NCBI GenBank assembly: GCA_900546065.1
Contig: URBK01000014.1
Location: forward strand, 14,676 to 78,675
Direction of reading: 5' to 3'
Origin: an uncultured Alistipes sp.
Lineage (GTDB): Bacteria; Bacteroidota; Bacteroidia; Bacteroidales; Rikenellaceae
DNA: 64,000 nt
A program made the translations under genes and the position numbers. This document shows positions 25,040 to 35,332 of this stretch, piece after piece. A model generated the notes under the pieces. The model made no database searches and was not told where the DNA came from. It saw nothing but the letters and a program-made list of their open reading frames with translations. Each line of letters starts with the position of its first letter. Within the stretch, counting starts at the first letter, position 1.

Positions 25040-26074
25040 ATGTACCATTTCGACAGCGACTACATGGAGGGTGCGCATCCCGCGATACTGGAGCGCCTGA
25101 CCGCCATCAATTTCGACAAACACGACGGCTACGGCTGTGACTCTATATGTGACTCGGCGCGTGCACGCATACGCGAAGCGTGCGGTGCGCCCGGGGCCGA
25201 GGTTCATCTGCTTACGGGCGGCACCCAGACCAACGCCACCATGATCAAGGCTCTGCTGCGCCCCTTCGAGGGCGCTGTGGCGGCCGATACGGGACATATA
25301 AATATCCACGAGGCGGGCGCCGTCGAGGCTACGGGACACAAGGTCCTTCCCCTGCCCCACACCGACGGCAAACTCTGCGCCGAGACCGTCGCACGATATA
25401 TCGACGACTTTCGCGCCGACGGCAACCGCGACCACATGGTATGGCCCGGCATGGTATACATATCGCAACCGACGGAGTACGGAACCCTCTACACGCTCGA
25501 CGAGCTGGAGGCGCTGAGCCGCGTATGCCGCAGCCGCTCGATACCGCTCTACATGGACGGTGCGCGTCTGGGATATGCTCTCGCAGCACCGGCGTGCGAC
25601 ATGACCCTGCGCGACGTAGCACGCCTGTGCGACATATTCTATATCGGCGGCACCAAGTGCGGCGCCCTGCTGGGCGAGGCCGTCGTCATACCCCGCGCGG
25701 GCCTCATACCCCACCTCTTCACCACCATCAAGCAGCAGGGCGCCCTGCTGGCCAAGGGTTGGGTCCTCGGCGTGCAGTTCGACACGCTCTTCACAGACGG
25801 GCTATACCTCGACATCGCACGCGAGGCCATCGACACGGCCGCACGTCTGGCCGACGGCCTCGCGGCAGCGGGCTTCCGCACGGCATTCCAGCCCCTCACC
25901 AACCAGATATTCCTGCGGCTCGACCCCGAAAGCCTCCAGACTCTCGCCGCCGTTACCACATTCAGCCCGTGGGAGAAGCTCGCCGACGGCACGCAGATCG
26001 TACGTCTGGCCACCAGCTGGGCCACGCAGATGGAGGAGATAGAGGCATTTTTGGCGGAACTCGGGCGCAAATAG
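25040..26074 (+). CDS. Threonine aldolase-family PLP enzyme
   Basis: A 344-residue cytoplasmic PLP-dependent beta-eliminating lyase/threonine aldolase. It splits L-threonine or L-allo-threonine into glycine and acetaldehyde. Motifs: LTGGTQTNATMIKALL (cofactor phosphate region), HINIHEAGAVEATGHK with His90, the cofactor Asp in YMDGARLGYAL (Asp173) and the Schiff-base lysine Lys206 in YIGGTKCGAL. Length matches low-specificity threonine aldolases. It lies 78 nt after GH92, and I see no terminator between, so co-transcription is possible but functionally unexplained. Confidence 0.88.
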   Translation: MYHFDSDYMEGAHPAILERLTAINFDKHDGYGCDSICDSARARIREACGAPGAEVHLLTGGTQTNATMIKALLRPFEGAVAADTGHINIHEAGAVEATGHKVLPLPHTDGKLCAETVARYIDDFRADGNRDHMVWPGMVYISQPTEYGTLYTLDELEALSRVCRSRSIPLYMDGARLGYALAAPACDMTLRDVARLCDIFYIGGTKCGALLGEAVVIPRAGLIPHLFTTIKQQGALLAKGWVLGVQFDTLFTDGLYLDIAREAIDTAARLADGLAAAGFRTAFQPLTNQIFLRLDPESLQTLAAVTTFSPWEKLADGTQIVRLATSWATQMEEIEAFLAELGRK

Positions 26075-26148
26075 AGAAAAAAAACGCATTGCGCGATATA
26101 TTTAATCAAAAATATTACATCAAAATAGGTTCTTGTTGTTTTTTTTAT

Positions 26149-26156
26149 TATATTTG
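26149..26156 (+). promoter_or_regulatory. -7 element of TPR-protein promoter
   Basis: TATATTTG matches TAnnTTTG and lies 27 nt before the TPR-protein start, within a strongly T-rich stretch. No spaced -33 TTTG. Confidence 0.6.
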
Positions 26157-26183
26157 TTATGCGATAATAAAAGCAGCAGGCCT

Positions 26184-27293
26184 ATGAAAACCGTTCGACT
26201 ACTTACAGCAGTATTTCTCCTGTGGACGGTGCCGGCACTCGCGCAGACCGAGGTCAACAGGATTTACGACGCCTCCGAGATGATGGACAACATCGAGGTG
26301 GCAAAGAGCATGGAGGTATTCGGCAGAGCCCTCTCGTCGTATTCGCAGAGCTACCTCACCAACTATGAGTTGGGATACGCCTACTACCTTCAGGAGGACT
26401 ATACCCGTGCCGGACGTATCTTCAGCCGCCTATCACGCGACATGTCGGTCGACGACCGGCTCTATCAGGTATGGGGAAACAGCTACGCCGACCGCGGAAA
26501 CGACCGCAAGGCCGAGAAGATATACCGCCGCGGCCTCAAGGCATTCCCCCACTCGGGAGCCCTGCACATGGAGCTCGGAGCCCTCGCATTCAAGGACAAA
26601 CGCTACGACGAGGCCCTCATGTACTTCGAGCGCGGCATAGAGCTCGACCCCTCGTATCCCGACAACTACTGGCGTGCCGCCGGAATATACCTCAGCTCGC
26701 CCGAATCGGTCTGGGGGATGATCTATGGCGAGATATATATGAATATGGTGTGCAACGGCGAACAGAACATGGAGGTGAGCCGTCTGCTGGCCGAGGCATA
26801 CGACTCGAACATCTGGCACGAGAAGAACGACAGCGGGCAGGATCTCATATACATAAGTTTCTCGGAAAACAACTCGATATGGTACGACGAGACCCTCAAG
26901 GTGATGCGCTTCCCGTACGGCGTGGCCGTATATGAGCCCACGCTGGGCAATGCCGTAGTCAAGGTGGGGCTGCCGCCATTCTCGGTCGACAATCTCTGCC
27001 GCATACGCGACATCTTCGTCGACGAATACTTCTCCGAACCGAACGACTACGGATACGTATATCCCAACCTGCTTTTCGACCGCCAGCGCCAGATCAAACA
27101 GGCGGGACACATGGAGGCATACAGCCGTTGGATCCTGCGCGGGAGCGACCCCGAAGCATTCAATGAGTGGTGTGCCGACAACAAAGAGCAGTGGCGCGCC
27201 TTCGTCGAGTGGTTCAACTCCCACGAACTCACCGTCGACGACGAACACAACTTCCGCAGTTGGCAATACACCGCCAAGCTCCCCGACAAATAA
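26184..27293 (+). CDS. Exported tetratricopeptide repeat protein
   Basis: A 369-residue protein whose ATG at 26184 begins a signal peptide (MKTVRLLTAVFLLWTVPALAQ). The first half has several TPR-type helix pairs (SYLTNYELGYAYYLQEDYTRAGRIF, YADRGNDRKAEKIYRRGLKAFP, LGALAFKDKRYDEALMYFERGIELDP). The second half has no recognised domain but is rich in aromatic residues (WRAAGIYLSSPESVWGM, EWFNSHELTVDDEHNF). It is probably periplasmic and acts as a protein-binding scaffold; partner unknown. It has its own -7 element. After it the plus strand has no gene for 1.4 kb. Confidence 0.82.
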   Translation: MKTVRLLTAVFLLWTVPALAQTEVNRIYDASEMMDNIEVAKSMEVFGRALSSYSQSYLTNYELGYAYYLQEDYTRAGRIFSRLSRDMSVDDRLYQVWGNSYADRGNDRKAEKIYRRGLKAFPHSGALHMELGALAFKDKRYDEALMYFERGIELDPSYPDNYWRAAGIYLSSPESVWGMIYGEIYMNMVCNGEQNMEVSRLLAEAYDSNIWHEKNDSGQDLIYISFSENNSIWYDETLKVMRFPYGVAVYEPTLGNAVVKVGLPPFSVDNLCRIRDIFVDEYFSEPNDYGYVYPNLLFDRQRQIKQAGHMEAYSRWILRGSDPEAFNEWCADNKEQWRAFVEWFNSHELTVDDEHNFRSWQYTAKLPDK

Positions 27294-27312
27294 CGTCGTC
27301 TACCGCCCGAGG

Positions 27313-27540
27313 GCAGAGAGGAAGGAATGCAGAGGAACCGAGGGCGAGAGGGTGTGAATGAGGGTGAGAGGAATAGAAAGAGGACGTGAGAGAAGAAGGA
27401 AGAGGGGCGAGAAGAGAGCAAGAAGAAGGCGAGGAGAGAGCAAGGAGAGGAGGCAGGAGAGAGCGAGAAGGGTGCAAGGAGAGAGCAAGGAGAGAAAGTA
27501 CAAGGGGAAAGCAAGAACAAGGAGAGAGAAAAGGATTTGA
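27313..27540 (+). repeat. Long polypurine low-complexity tract
   Basis: About 230 nt of almost pure A/G on the plus strand, with internally repeated GAGAGAGCAAGGAGAG units. It starts 20 nt after the TPR gene stop. Mirror-like purine tracts of this length can form triplex DNA; no coding capacity is evident. Confidence 0.8.
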
Positions 27541-27987
27541 TGGTAAGAATATAATAGATTTGGGGTTGACCCTACCAAGCATAATAATTATATATAATGG
27601 GGATGCGGAGAGATGGTGCCACATAATGCAATTCATGACATGGAAGGATGATTGAGGTACTATTTTGGACGTAGAAACATACAGAGAGAAGTTGTAGATT
27701 TATCGGAAAGGATCGGTACCACTCTTCGCTCCCCTTCCCCGACCGACGGGGCCGGATAACGAACATGCGGCAAAAGGGGCTGATACAAAAACAGTGAACG
27801 GTACGGCACGGGAAGAATGAAAAACTCCGTAAAGTATATAAGCATATACAGGGAGGCATGGGTATGACATAGAGGTATGTGTATGGAATAGAGGCAAGGC
27901 TAAATAGGCATACGGCAAGAGATGAAAAACAAGATAAGAGATTCACGATACAAACAAACATATAAAGCAACAGATAAATAGAGACAC

Positions 27988-28196
27988 GGGACAAGGAGAG
28001 GGCTCTGCATAGCGTTCGGGCGGCAATGGATGCAATCGGGTAAACGAAAATTCTTTTGGACGAAAAACATCTGGATACAAACGATCATATGCAATTCATT
28101 GGACGCAGATAAGGAGGTTACGATAGCCGCACAACGCTTTTGGATGCAAGGAGAAGAGATTACAGGGTAAAACGGCGGACAGCCCTCTCCCGTCCC
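27988..28196. ncRNA. Candidate structured RNA with long closing stem
   Basis: Nested helices can be drawn: P1 27988-28004 with 28181-28196 (15 pairs around a small internal loop), TGCAT 28006-28010 with 28144-28148, P2 28011-28016 and 28020-28024 with 28133-28138 and 28126-28130, then CAATG 28024-28028 with 28097-28101 and TGCA 28031-28034 with 28090-28093 (base 28024 can join only one of these helices). The result is a rod-like hairpin of about 209 nt with an asymmetric internal loop on the 3' side. The general shape recalls 6S RNA, but no homology was tested, the transcribed strand is unknown and no clean promoter is visible. Confidence 0.35.
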
Positions 28197-28299
28197 ATTT
28201 AAGACCCGACCCGCATACATATCTATCCTATCCGCACACATATCTATTCCATAAGGTGACCACACGCAGCGGCTCGTCCGCCGTGTATCGCTATACACC

Positions 28300-28332
28300 C
28301 TCCCCGCAACGTTGATTGCGGGGAGATTTTTT
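28300..28332 (+). terminator. Orphan rho-independent terminator
   Basis: A perfect 10-bp stem (28300-28309 with 28316-28325, CTCCCCGCAA/TTGCGGGGAG) and a T run at 28327-28332. There is no protein gene within 1 kb upstream on this strand, so it implies either a very long 3' UTR from the TPR gene or a non-coding transcript. Confidence 0.88.
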
Positions 28333-28679
28333 GTGGCAGCACATTACACCTCGTCCCGTGGAAAATATTATCGGCGTATGCCCCGCCCCGCGCAAAGATC
28401 CGATGTAAAAAATCCTCACAAAAAAATCGGGGACAAAAGTCGACACACACGATCAATGTGAACAATCGGCACGAATGGCCGGCAGACGCCCCGCAATCGA
28501 GACATCAATCAATATAAATAATAGCCACAGCCTCTGCAACAACGCAATACTCATGAAAAGACATCCATCAGAGGACGGACATGAAGGCAAAATGCCCCAT
28601 TTTCTGCATATATGATGAATATCGCAGACCGCGGGACAAAATTACGCCCTGCGCGTGAGACTTTGCGCCCGACTTTTGC

Positions 28680-28687
28680 TATATTTG
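28680..28687 (+). promoter_or_regulatory. -7 element of NSS transporter promoter
   Basis: TATATTTG, 44 nt before the transporter start; a TTTG occurs at 28662-28665 but the spacing (14 nt) is shorter than usual. Confidence 0.6.
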
Positions 28688-28731
28688 TGACCGTCGGTTT
28701 GCGGACCGGCAATTTCACACTCCCAACATAT

Positions 28732-30081
28732 ATGAGCGAAGAATCGAGAGCCTCCTTCGGAGGCAAGATAAGCGCTATACTCGTCGCCGCGGGCAGCGCG
28801 ATAGGTTTGGGAAGCATCTGGCGCTTCCCCTACATGGCCGGCGAGCATGGCGGCGCCGCATTCCTGCTGGTATATCTGCTTTGCGTATTCGTGGTGGGCA
28901 TACCCGTCATGCTCGCCGAGTTCGCCGTGGGCCGAAAGACTCACCTCAATGCCGTAGGTGCTTTCCGCTCCCTGTCGAAACGCTGGAAGTGGGTCGGGTA
29001 CAACGGCGCGCTGGCCGCACTCTTCATATCGGGATACTACTACATCGTGGCCGGATGGTCGCTCGAATATCTCGTCAGCTCGCTCTTCGGCCCGCTGTAC
29101 ACCTCCGCCGAAAGTTTCACCGCACAGTTCGATGCCTTCCAAGCATCCCCACGGCAGGCTATATATACTGTCGTATTCATACTGCTAACGCACATGATCA
29201 TCATCCGCGGCGTGGAGAAAGGCATCGAGAAGGCTGCCAAGGTGATGATGCCCGCACTATTCATAATCCTCATCGTCATGGCCATACGCGTGGCATTCAT
29301 GCCCGACGCCGCCGAGGGATACCGTTTCTTCCTGAAGCCCGACTTCAGCGAGGCATTCGCCCCGCAGACCATATTCACGGCCATCGGGCAGGCATTCTTC
29401 TCGCTCTCGGTAGGCATGGGCTGCATGGTCACATACGCATCCTACTTCAAACGCGACAACAACCTCACCACAACCGCATTCAGCGTCTCGCTGCTGACGC
29501 TGCTCGTGGCCGTGCTGGCAGGTCTGGTCATATTCCCCGCAGTCTTCAGCGCGGGGCTCGAGCCGACGGAGGGGGCCTCGCTCATATTCGTCACCCTGCC
29601 CGAGATATTCAAGGGCATGCCCTTCGCGGCGCTCTGGTCGGCCGTGTTCTTCATATTGCTGACGCTCGCATCGCTTACATCCACAATATCGTTCCACGAG
29701 GTGCTGACGGCATACTTCGCCGAAGAGCACAAACTCTCACGCAAGAATGCCACACGTCTGACCTCGGCGCTCTCGGTAGCGCTCTGCGCCCTGACGCTCG
29801 CATTTACCTTCGACATCAACATCGGATCGTGGTTGCACCTCGAGGATATATCCTTCTTCGAGATATTCGACTACACCACAGCCAACATACTCATGCCGCT
29901 GGGCGGCCTGTTCACCTGCATCTTCGCCGCGTGGTACATGAAACCTTCGTTCCTGCGGGGCGAGATGACAAATTACGGCGAGCTGCGCGGCCGGGCCTTC
30001 CCACTGCTGCGCTTTACGCTGCGATACATCACCCCGCTGCTGCTTATCTACATTTTCGTCTGCAACCTCGGGCTGCTGTGA
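28732..30081 (+). CDS. Sodium-dependent transporter of the NSS/SNF family
   Basis: A 449-residue LeuT-fold Na+ symporter. The ATG at 28732 is preferred to an upstream in-frame one at 28612, because the protein then starts MSEESRASFGGKISAILVAAGSAIGLG, the canonical TM1 region with the unwound GSAIGLGSIWRFPY segment that binds Na+ and substrate. Eleven to twelve TM helices are visible. Family members take up amino acids such as tryptophan, tyrosine or alanine; the substrate is not readable. It is flanked by its own promoter and a bidirectional terminator, so it is monocistronic. Confidence 0.9.
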   Translation: MSEESRASFGGKISAILVAAGSAIGLGSIWRFPYMAGEHGGAAFLLVYLLCVFVVGIPVMLAEFAVGRKTHLNAVGAFRSLSKRWKWVGYNGALAALFISGYYYIVAGWSLEYLVSSLFGPLYTSAESFTAQFDAFQASPRQAIYTVVFILLTHMIIIRGVEKGIEKAAKVMMPALFIILIVMAIRVAFMPDAAEGYRFFLKPDFSEAFAPQTIFTAIGQAFFSLSVGMGCMVTYASYFKRDNNLTTTAFSVSLLTLLVAVLAGLVIFPAVFSAGLEPTEGASLIFVTLPEIFKGMPFAALWSAVFFILLTLASLTSTISFHEVLTAYFAEEHKLSRKNATRLTSALSVALCALTLAFTFDINIGSWLHLEDISFFEIFDYTTANILMPLGGLFTCIFAAWYMKPSFLRGEMTNYGELRGRAFPLLRFTLRYITPLLLIYIFVCNLGLL

Positions 30082-30182
30082 CGCAACGGCCGTGCGCCAC
30101 GCCAATCGCAAATGGCACACGAGCAGGCGAGCCTTCCATCTGACACGAAAAGCCGCAAGCGCACGGCAACGCAAGAAGACAA

Positions 30183-30218
30183 AAAGACTCCGCACACCTT
30201 CCGGAATGCGGAGTCTTT
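30183..30218. terminator. Bidirectional terminator
   Basis: A perfect 12-bp stem (30183-30194 with 30207-30218, AAAGACTCCGCA/TGCGGAGTCTTT), with A runs left and T right, between the convergent NSS transporter and ferritin genes. Confidence 0.88.
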
Positions 30219-30245
30219 CATCTGCCTGCGAATAGTCTCGGCTCG

Positions 30246-30767
30246 TTATGCCTTTGAAGCCAGAGGCTCGGCAACCTCGTATGTACGGGCGCCCAGCTCC
30301 TTGTCGATCATATAGAGACCCAGCTTGTCCTCACCGATCATCTTAAGCTCGCCGATAATATCCGCGGCGGTCTGCTCCTCCTCGACCTGCTCGTCGACAA
30401 ACCATACCAGCATGTTAGACGAAGCGCGGTCGCTGTCGGCCTCGGCAATGCCACACAGGTCGTTGATCATGGCCGTAACCTCCTTCTCGTGCGAGAGCGT
30501 ATCCTCGAACATCTCCAGAGGCGATGCCCACGACGTCGTGACAGCCGCTATGGGCGCCAGCTCCACGCGCGCACCGCGCGAAAGCAGGTAGTTTATCAGT
30601 ATCTGTGCGTGGTCCTGCTCCTCCCTGTACTGTACGGCAAACCAGTTGGCCACACCCTTGAGACCCTTGTCGGCGGCATCCATCGACATCGAAAGATACA
30701 AATAGGCCGACCACATCTCGGCATTGATCTGCGCATTGAGCGCATCGTGCATCTTCTTACTCAACAT
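30246..30767 (-). CDS. ftnA: Ferritin (FtnA type)
   Basis: A 173-residue bacterial non-haem ferritin. It stores iron as a 24-mer cage. The ferroxidase ligands are visible: Glu17 (NAEMWSAY), Glu50 and His53 (REEQDHA), with further acidic residues in helix C and in VDEQVEEEQTAADI. Length is typical. A minus-strand -7 element (TATTTTTG, plus coordinates 30813-30820) lies 46 nt upstream. Monocistronic, ended by a bidirectional terminator. Likely induced by oxygen or iron, as in Bacteroides, but no operator is recognised. Confidence 0.95.
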   Translation of the reverse strand: MLSKKMHDALNAQINAEMWSAYLYLSMSMDAADKGLKGVANWFAVQYREEQDHAQILINYLLSRGARVELAPIAAVTTSWASPLEMFEDTLSHEKEVTAMINDLCGIAEADSDRASSNMLVWFVDEQVEEEQTAADIIGELKMIGEDKLGLYMIDKELGARTYEVAEPLASKA

Positions 30768-30812
30768 AGCTGTAATTTTTTATAAGTTTTACTTATCGTT
30801 TTTTCTTTGATG

Positions 30813-30820
30813 CAAAAATA
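30813..30820 (-). promoter_or_regulatory. -7 element of ferritin promoter
   Basis: TATTTTTG on the minus strand (CAAAAATA on the plus strand), within an A/T-rich patch 46 nt upstream of the ferritin start. Confidence 0.55.
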
Positions 30821-30941
30821 AATAATAAAACGATGCGTTGTTCGACAAAAGTCAAATCGCGGCATCGTTTTTACCTATCGCACCATAAGCTTAACTTATA
30901 CAGCCCATACAACAGATATGCCGGAGATTGCCGTATGCGTA

Positions 30942-31358
30942 TCACCCCCTTACATATACAAACTCACCGTTCTGGCGACGGTAGCTGAGCGACACATCGC
31001 CGTCCTGACGTTCATAGGTCGACATCGTCGAGACGCGGCCGTCGCGCAGCACCGAGAAACGTATGCGCAGATGATCGTATCCGTCGCGCTCGAACTCGAC
31101 GTTCGCCGCCTCGCCCATGCCGTAGCCGCGCAGGATATATGTAAACCGGAGGCTGGTGCCGTACTGCTCGACCTCGGTGATCTCCGCCTCGTCGTGCGTG
31201 AAGAGCAGTTCCAATGCCCGCCGCGCTATGCCGCGCACCTCCGAACGCCACCCCTCGGGGCAGCCTATGCCGCGGCATGACGAGATGTAATCCTCGATCT
31301 CGCCGTATAGATAATCTCGCAACATGTTGCGTATGTTGCCCTTGCCCAATGCTTCCAT
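30942..31358 (-). CDS. Hypothetical protein
   Basis: A protein of 138 residues from the ATG at 31358 (MEALGKGNIRNMLRDYLYGEIEDY); the frame stays open to an ATG at 31439, but that extension is Arg/Cys-rich and looks non-native. I do not recognise the family. It is acidic-basic mixed, without signal or TM segment, and the second half alternates beta-like strands (TSLRFTYILRGYGMGEAANVEFERDGYDHLRIRFSVL), suggesting a small alpha+beta fold such as an NTF2-like domain, which is speculative. It stands between ferritin and the divergent fumarase gene. Confidence 0.55.
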   Translation of the reverse strand: MEALGKGNIRNMLRDYLYGEIEDYISSCRGIGCPEGWRSEVRGIARRALELLFTHDEAEITEVEQYGTSLRFTYILRGYGMGEAANVEFERDGYDHLRIRFSVLRDGRVSTMSTYERQDGDVSLSYRRQNGEFVYVRG

Positions 31359-31642
31359 AAGCAATTCCGTTTTTGAGTTTCGACATCCGTACGCACGCCG
31401 CAGCATACGCAGCACACGCACCGAACATACTGTATCCATTTACAAAAATATGCATATCGCCGTAACCGCCCAAATCCCGACGCGTCAAAATCACCCGAAA
31501 ATCACATGCCGCACGCCACGCCATATCACATTGCCCGCCATAATCCGCACACGGCACATCCCTTGCCGCGGGAGCCTGCCCAACCGACGCGGCGGCTGCG
31601 CCGAAAAAAGATTGGCGAAGCGGATAATTGCACTTTTTTTTA

Positions 31643-31650
31643 TAATTTTG
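31643..31650 (+). promoter_or_regulatory. -7 element of fumarase promoter
   Basis: TAATTTTG fits TAnnTTTG and follows a T8 run; 81 nt before the fumarase start. The rest of the gap 31359-31731 shows no gene. Confidence 0.6.
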
Positions 31651-31731
31651 CAAAGATTTTGATGTGCAACGGAATAATGCCGTAAAGACAAACGTAACAA
31701 TATCATAAACCGAATAAAACAGACTCAAGCT

Positions 31732-33345
<1,614 letters not shown>

Positions 33346-33360
33346 ACGACCCTAAAGATC

Positions 33361-33399
33361 AGAAGTTTCGCACCCCAAAAGGATGCGGAACTTCTTTTT
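33361..33399 (+). terminator. Rho-independent terminator after fumarase
   Basis: A 12-bp stem with one G-U pair (33361-33372 with 33384-33395, AGAAGTTTCGCA/TGCGGAACTTCT) and a T run to 33399. Confidence 0.9.
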
Positions 33400-33475
33400 A
33401 GGTTATTTTTGACTCACGGCGGAAAATAAAACCGCCCGCACGAGCGTTTTGCCATATAAGACCTTTAGATACGAT

Positions 33476-35320
33476 ATGACACGATTTTTCAGACACATAC
33501 TTCTGCTGCTGACGACGCTGTCATGCTTCGGCACCGTGCGCGCCGCCGATACCCACACCTTCGAGATAAACACCCCGCTCATAGTCACTGCAGGCGAGAT
33601 GTTCCGTGTGGAGTTCGTCCTCGATACCAACAAGCCCGACGACGGATCCTTCACACCGCCGTCATTCGAGGGTCTGGATATTCTGGCCGGCCCGACCACT
33701 TCAACCGGATTCGAGTTCCAGAGCATCAACGGCGTATCGTCACAGAAGAAGACCTGCACCATCACATACGTAGTGGTGGCGCAGAGCGCCGGCAACATAA
33801 CCATAGGCCCCGCCTCAATCGAGGTCGACGGCAAACGCTACACCACCAAGGCAACACCCATAGAGGTTGTCGACGGCGGCGGTGCAAGCCAGCAGCAACA
33901 GCAGGGACGCGCCGCGGAACAGGGAAATGCCGTGCAGAACAAGGTGGCAAAGGATGATATCGTGCTGCGTCTGAACCTTTCGCGTACGAACGTCTATATG
34001 GGCGAGCCGATACGCGCATCTCTCACGCTCTACACACGCGCCAGCATCGTAGGTTTCGAGGATGTCAAGCTGCCGTCGTTCAACGGATTCTGGTCGCAGG
34101 AGCTGCCTGTGGACAACTACAAGCCCCAGCGCGAAACCCTCGACGGCAAGGTCTACGATTCGCAGATCATAAAGGAGTATCTGCTCTATCCGCAGCAGAG
34201 CGGCTCGCTCACCATCGAACCTACGGATATAACGGCCGTAGCCCGTGTCGTCATACAGAACGCCCGTAACTTCGACCCCTTCTTCGGGGGCGGCGTCGAG
34301 GAGTACAACGTCAAGCGCAAGCTCACGACGGGAGCCATCACCGTCAAGGTGAACGAGCTTCCGGCCGGCGCCCCCGCATCCTTCTCGGGTGCCGTGGGTG
34401 AGTTTACCATCTCGGCCGAGATGCCGCCAGCACAGATCAAGGCCAACTCGGCCGCGACATATACGGTGAAGATCTCGGGTACGGGAAACCTCACATTCCT
34501 GCAGGCGCCGACACTCACCCTGCCCTCGTCGTTCGAGGCATACAGCGTGCGCAATACCGAGTCGATACGCTCCACGACACAGGGAACGACGGGATACCGT
34601 CAGTACGAGTACCCCTTCATCGCCCGTGCCGAGGGTGAATACGAGATCCCGCCCGTCGAGTTCTCGTTCTTCAGCCCGCAGAAGGACGCCTACGTAACCC
34701 TCTCGACCGAGCCGCTGAAGATGGAGGTCTCGCCCGACGCCTCGGGCGGCAACCAGCCCGCACAGGTCGTCACATCATCCTCGAAGGAGGATGTGCGACA
34801 GCTGGGCAGCGACATACGCTTCATAAAGCTCACACGCCCCGCCCTGCGCAAGTCCACGGCCCCGCTCATGCTCAGCGGTACGTACTTCGTGCTGCTGATA
34901 CTCATCATCGCCATCTTCGTCGCGCTCTACTTCCTGCTGCGCAAGATGATCCGCGACAGCAAAAATACCGTTCTGGTACGTAACCGCCGCGCCAACAAGG
35001 TTGCCGTACAGCGTTTCCGCGCCGCCGAACGGTTTATGCGCTCGGGTGACCGTCAGGCCTTCTACAAGGAGATGCTGCGCGCATTCTGGGGATACATGAG
35101 CGACAAGCTGAACATCCCCGTTGCCGACCTGACGAAGGAGTCGATACGCGAGGAGCTGCTGCGCCGCGGCGTCACCACGGAGGAGGCCCAGCGATTCACC
35201 GACATCATGACCCGCTGCGACGAGGCCCAATACTCGCCCTCGACGTCGGTGGAGATGAACGAGGTATATACGGAGGGTGTGCGTATCATATCGCACATCG
35301 AGTCGATTGTAAAACGATAA
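33476..35320 (+). CDS. batD: BatD family protein
   Basis: A 614-residue envelope protein of the Bacteroides aerotolerance (Bat) family. The ATG at 33476 opens a signal peptide (MTRFFRHILLLLTTLSCFGTVRA). Several Ig-like beta domains follow (FEINTPLIVTAGEMFRVEFVLDTN, FTISAEMPPAQIKANSAATYTVKISG), with a Gln-rich linker near residue 145. A single TM helix at about 475-497 (SGTYFVLLILIIAIFVALYFLL) precedes a cytoplasmic tail. It overlaps functionally with BatE, encoded 12 nt downstream. BatA, BatB, BatC and MoxR are not in the window, which is unusual because they normally precede BatD. Confidence 0.88.
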   Translation: MTRFFRHILLLLTTLSCFGTVRAADTHTFEINTPLIVTAGEMFRVEFVLDTNKPDDGSFTPPSFEGLDILAGPTTSTGFEFQSINGVSSQKKTCTITYVVVAQSAGNITIGPASIEVDGKRYTTKATPIEVVDGGGASQQQQQGRAAEQGNAVQNKVAKDDIVLRLNLSRTNVYMGEPIRASLTLYTRASIVGFEDVKLPSFNGFWSQELPVDNYKPQRETLDGKVYDSQIIKEYLLYPQQSGSLTIEPTDITAVARVVIQNARNFDPFFGGGVEEYNVKRKLTTGAITVKVNELPAGAPASFSGAVGEFTISAEMPPAQIKANSAATYTVKISGTGNLTFLQAPTLTLPSSFEAYSVRNTESIRSTTQGTTGYRQYEYPFIARAEGEYEIPPVEFSFFSPQKDAYVTLSTEPLKMEVSPDASGGNQPAQVVTSSSKEDVRQLGSDIRFIKLTRPALRKSTAPLMLSGTYFVLLILIIAIFVALYFLLRKMIRDSKNTVLVRNRRANKVAVQRFRAAERFMRSGDRQAFYKEMLRAFWGYMSDKLNIPVADLTKESIREELLRRGVTTEEAQRFTDIMTRCDEAQYSPSTSVEMNEVYTEGVRIISHIESIVKR

Positions 35321-35332
35321 AAACGCAACGAC

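Larger units (their letters stand above)
27294..28731. other. 1.4-kb gene-poor region with polypurine tract and RNA-like structures
   Basis: No reading frame here has credible protein features. Composition differs from the flanks: purine-rich on the plus strand, with fewer G+C. It contains a low-complexity purine tract (27313-27540), a short hairpin (CCCCG-ACCGA-CGGGG, about 27738-27752), a nested inverted-repeat structure (27988-28196), two near-identical direct repeats (CGCAtACATATCTAT and CGCACACATATCTAT, about 28208-28248), a second hairpin (28262-28286) and a strong terminator (28300-28332). The promoter of the downstream transporter lies at the right end. Confidence 0.7.

Noticed and set aside
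27313..27540. Polypurine tract as a CRISPR array or VNTR gene
   Set aside because: Units are not regular in length or spacing, there are no distinct spacers, and no Cas gene is present.
27572..28298. Minus-strand frames of 130-140 codons in the gene-free region
   Set aside because: Composition (Cys, Ser, Tyr, Leu repeats) and lack of any motif or start context indicate chance frames over pyrimidine-rich sequence.
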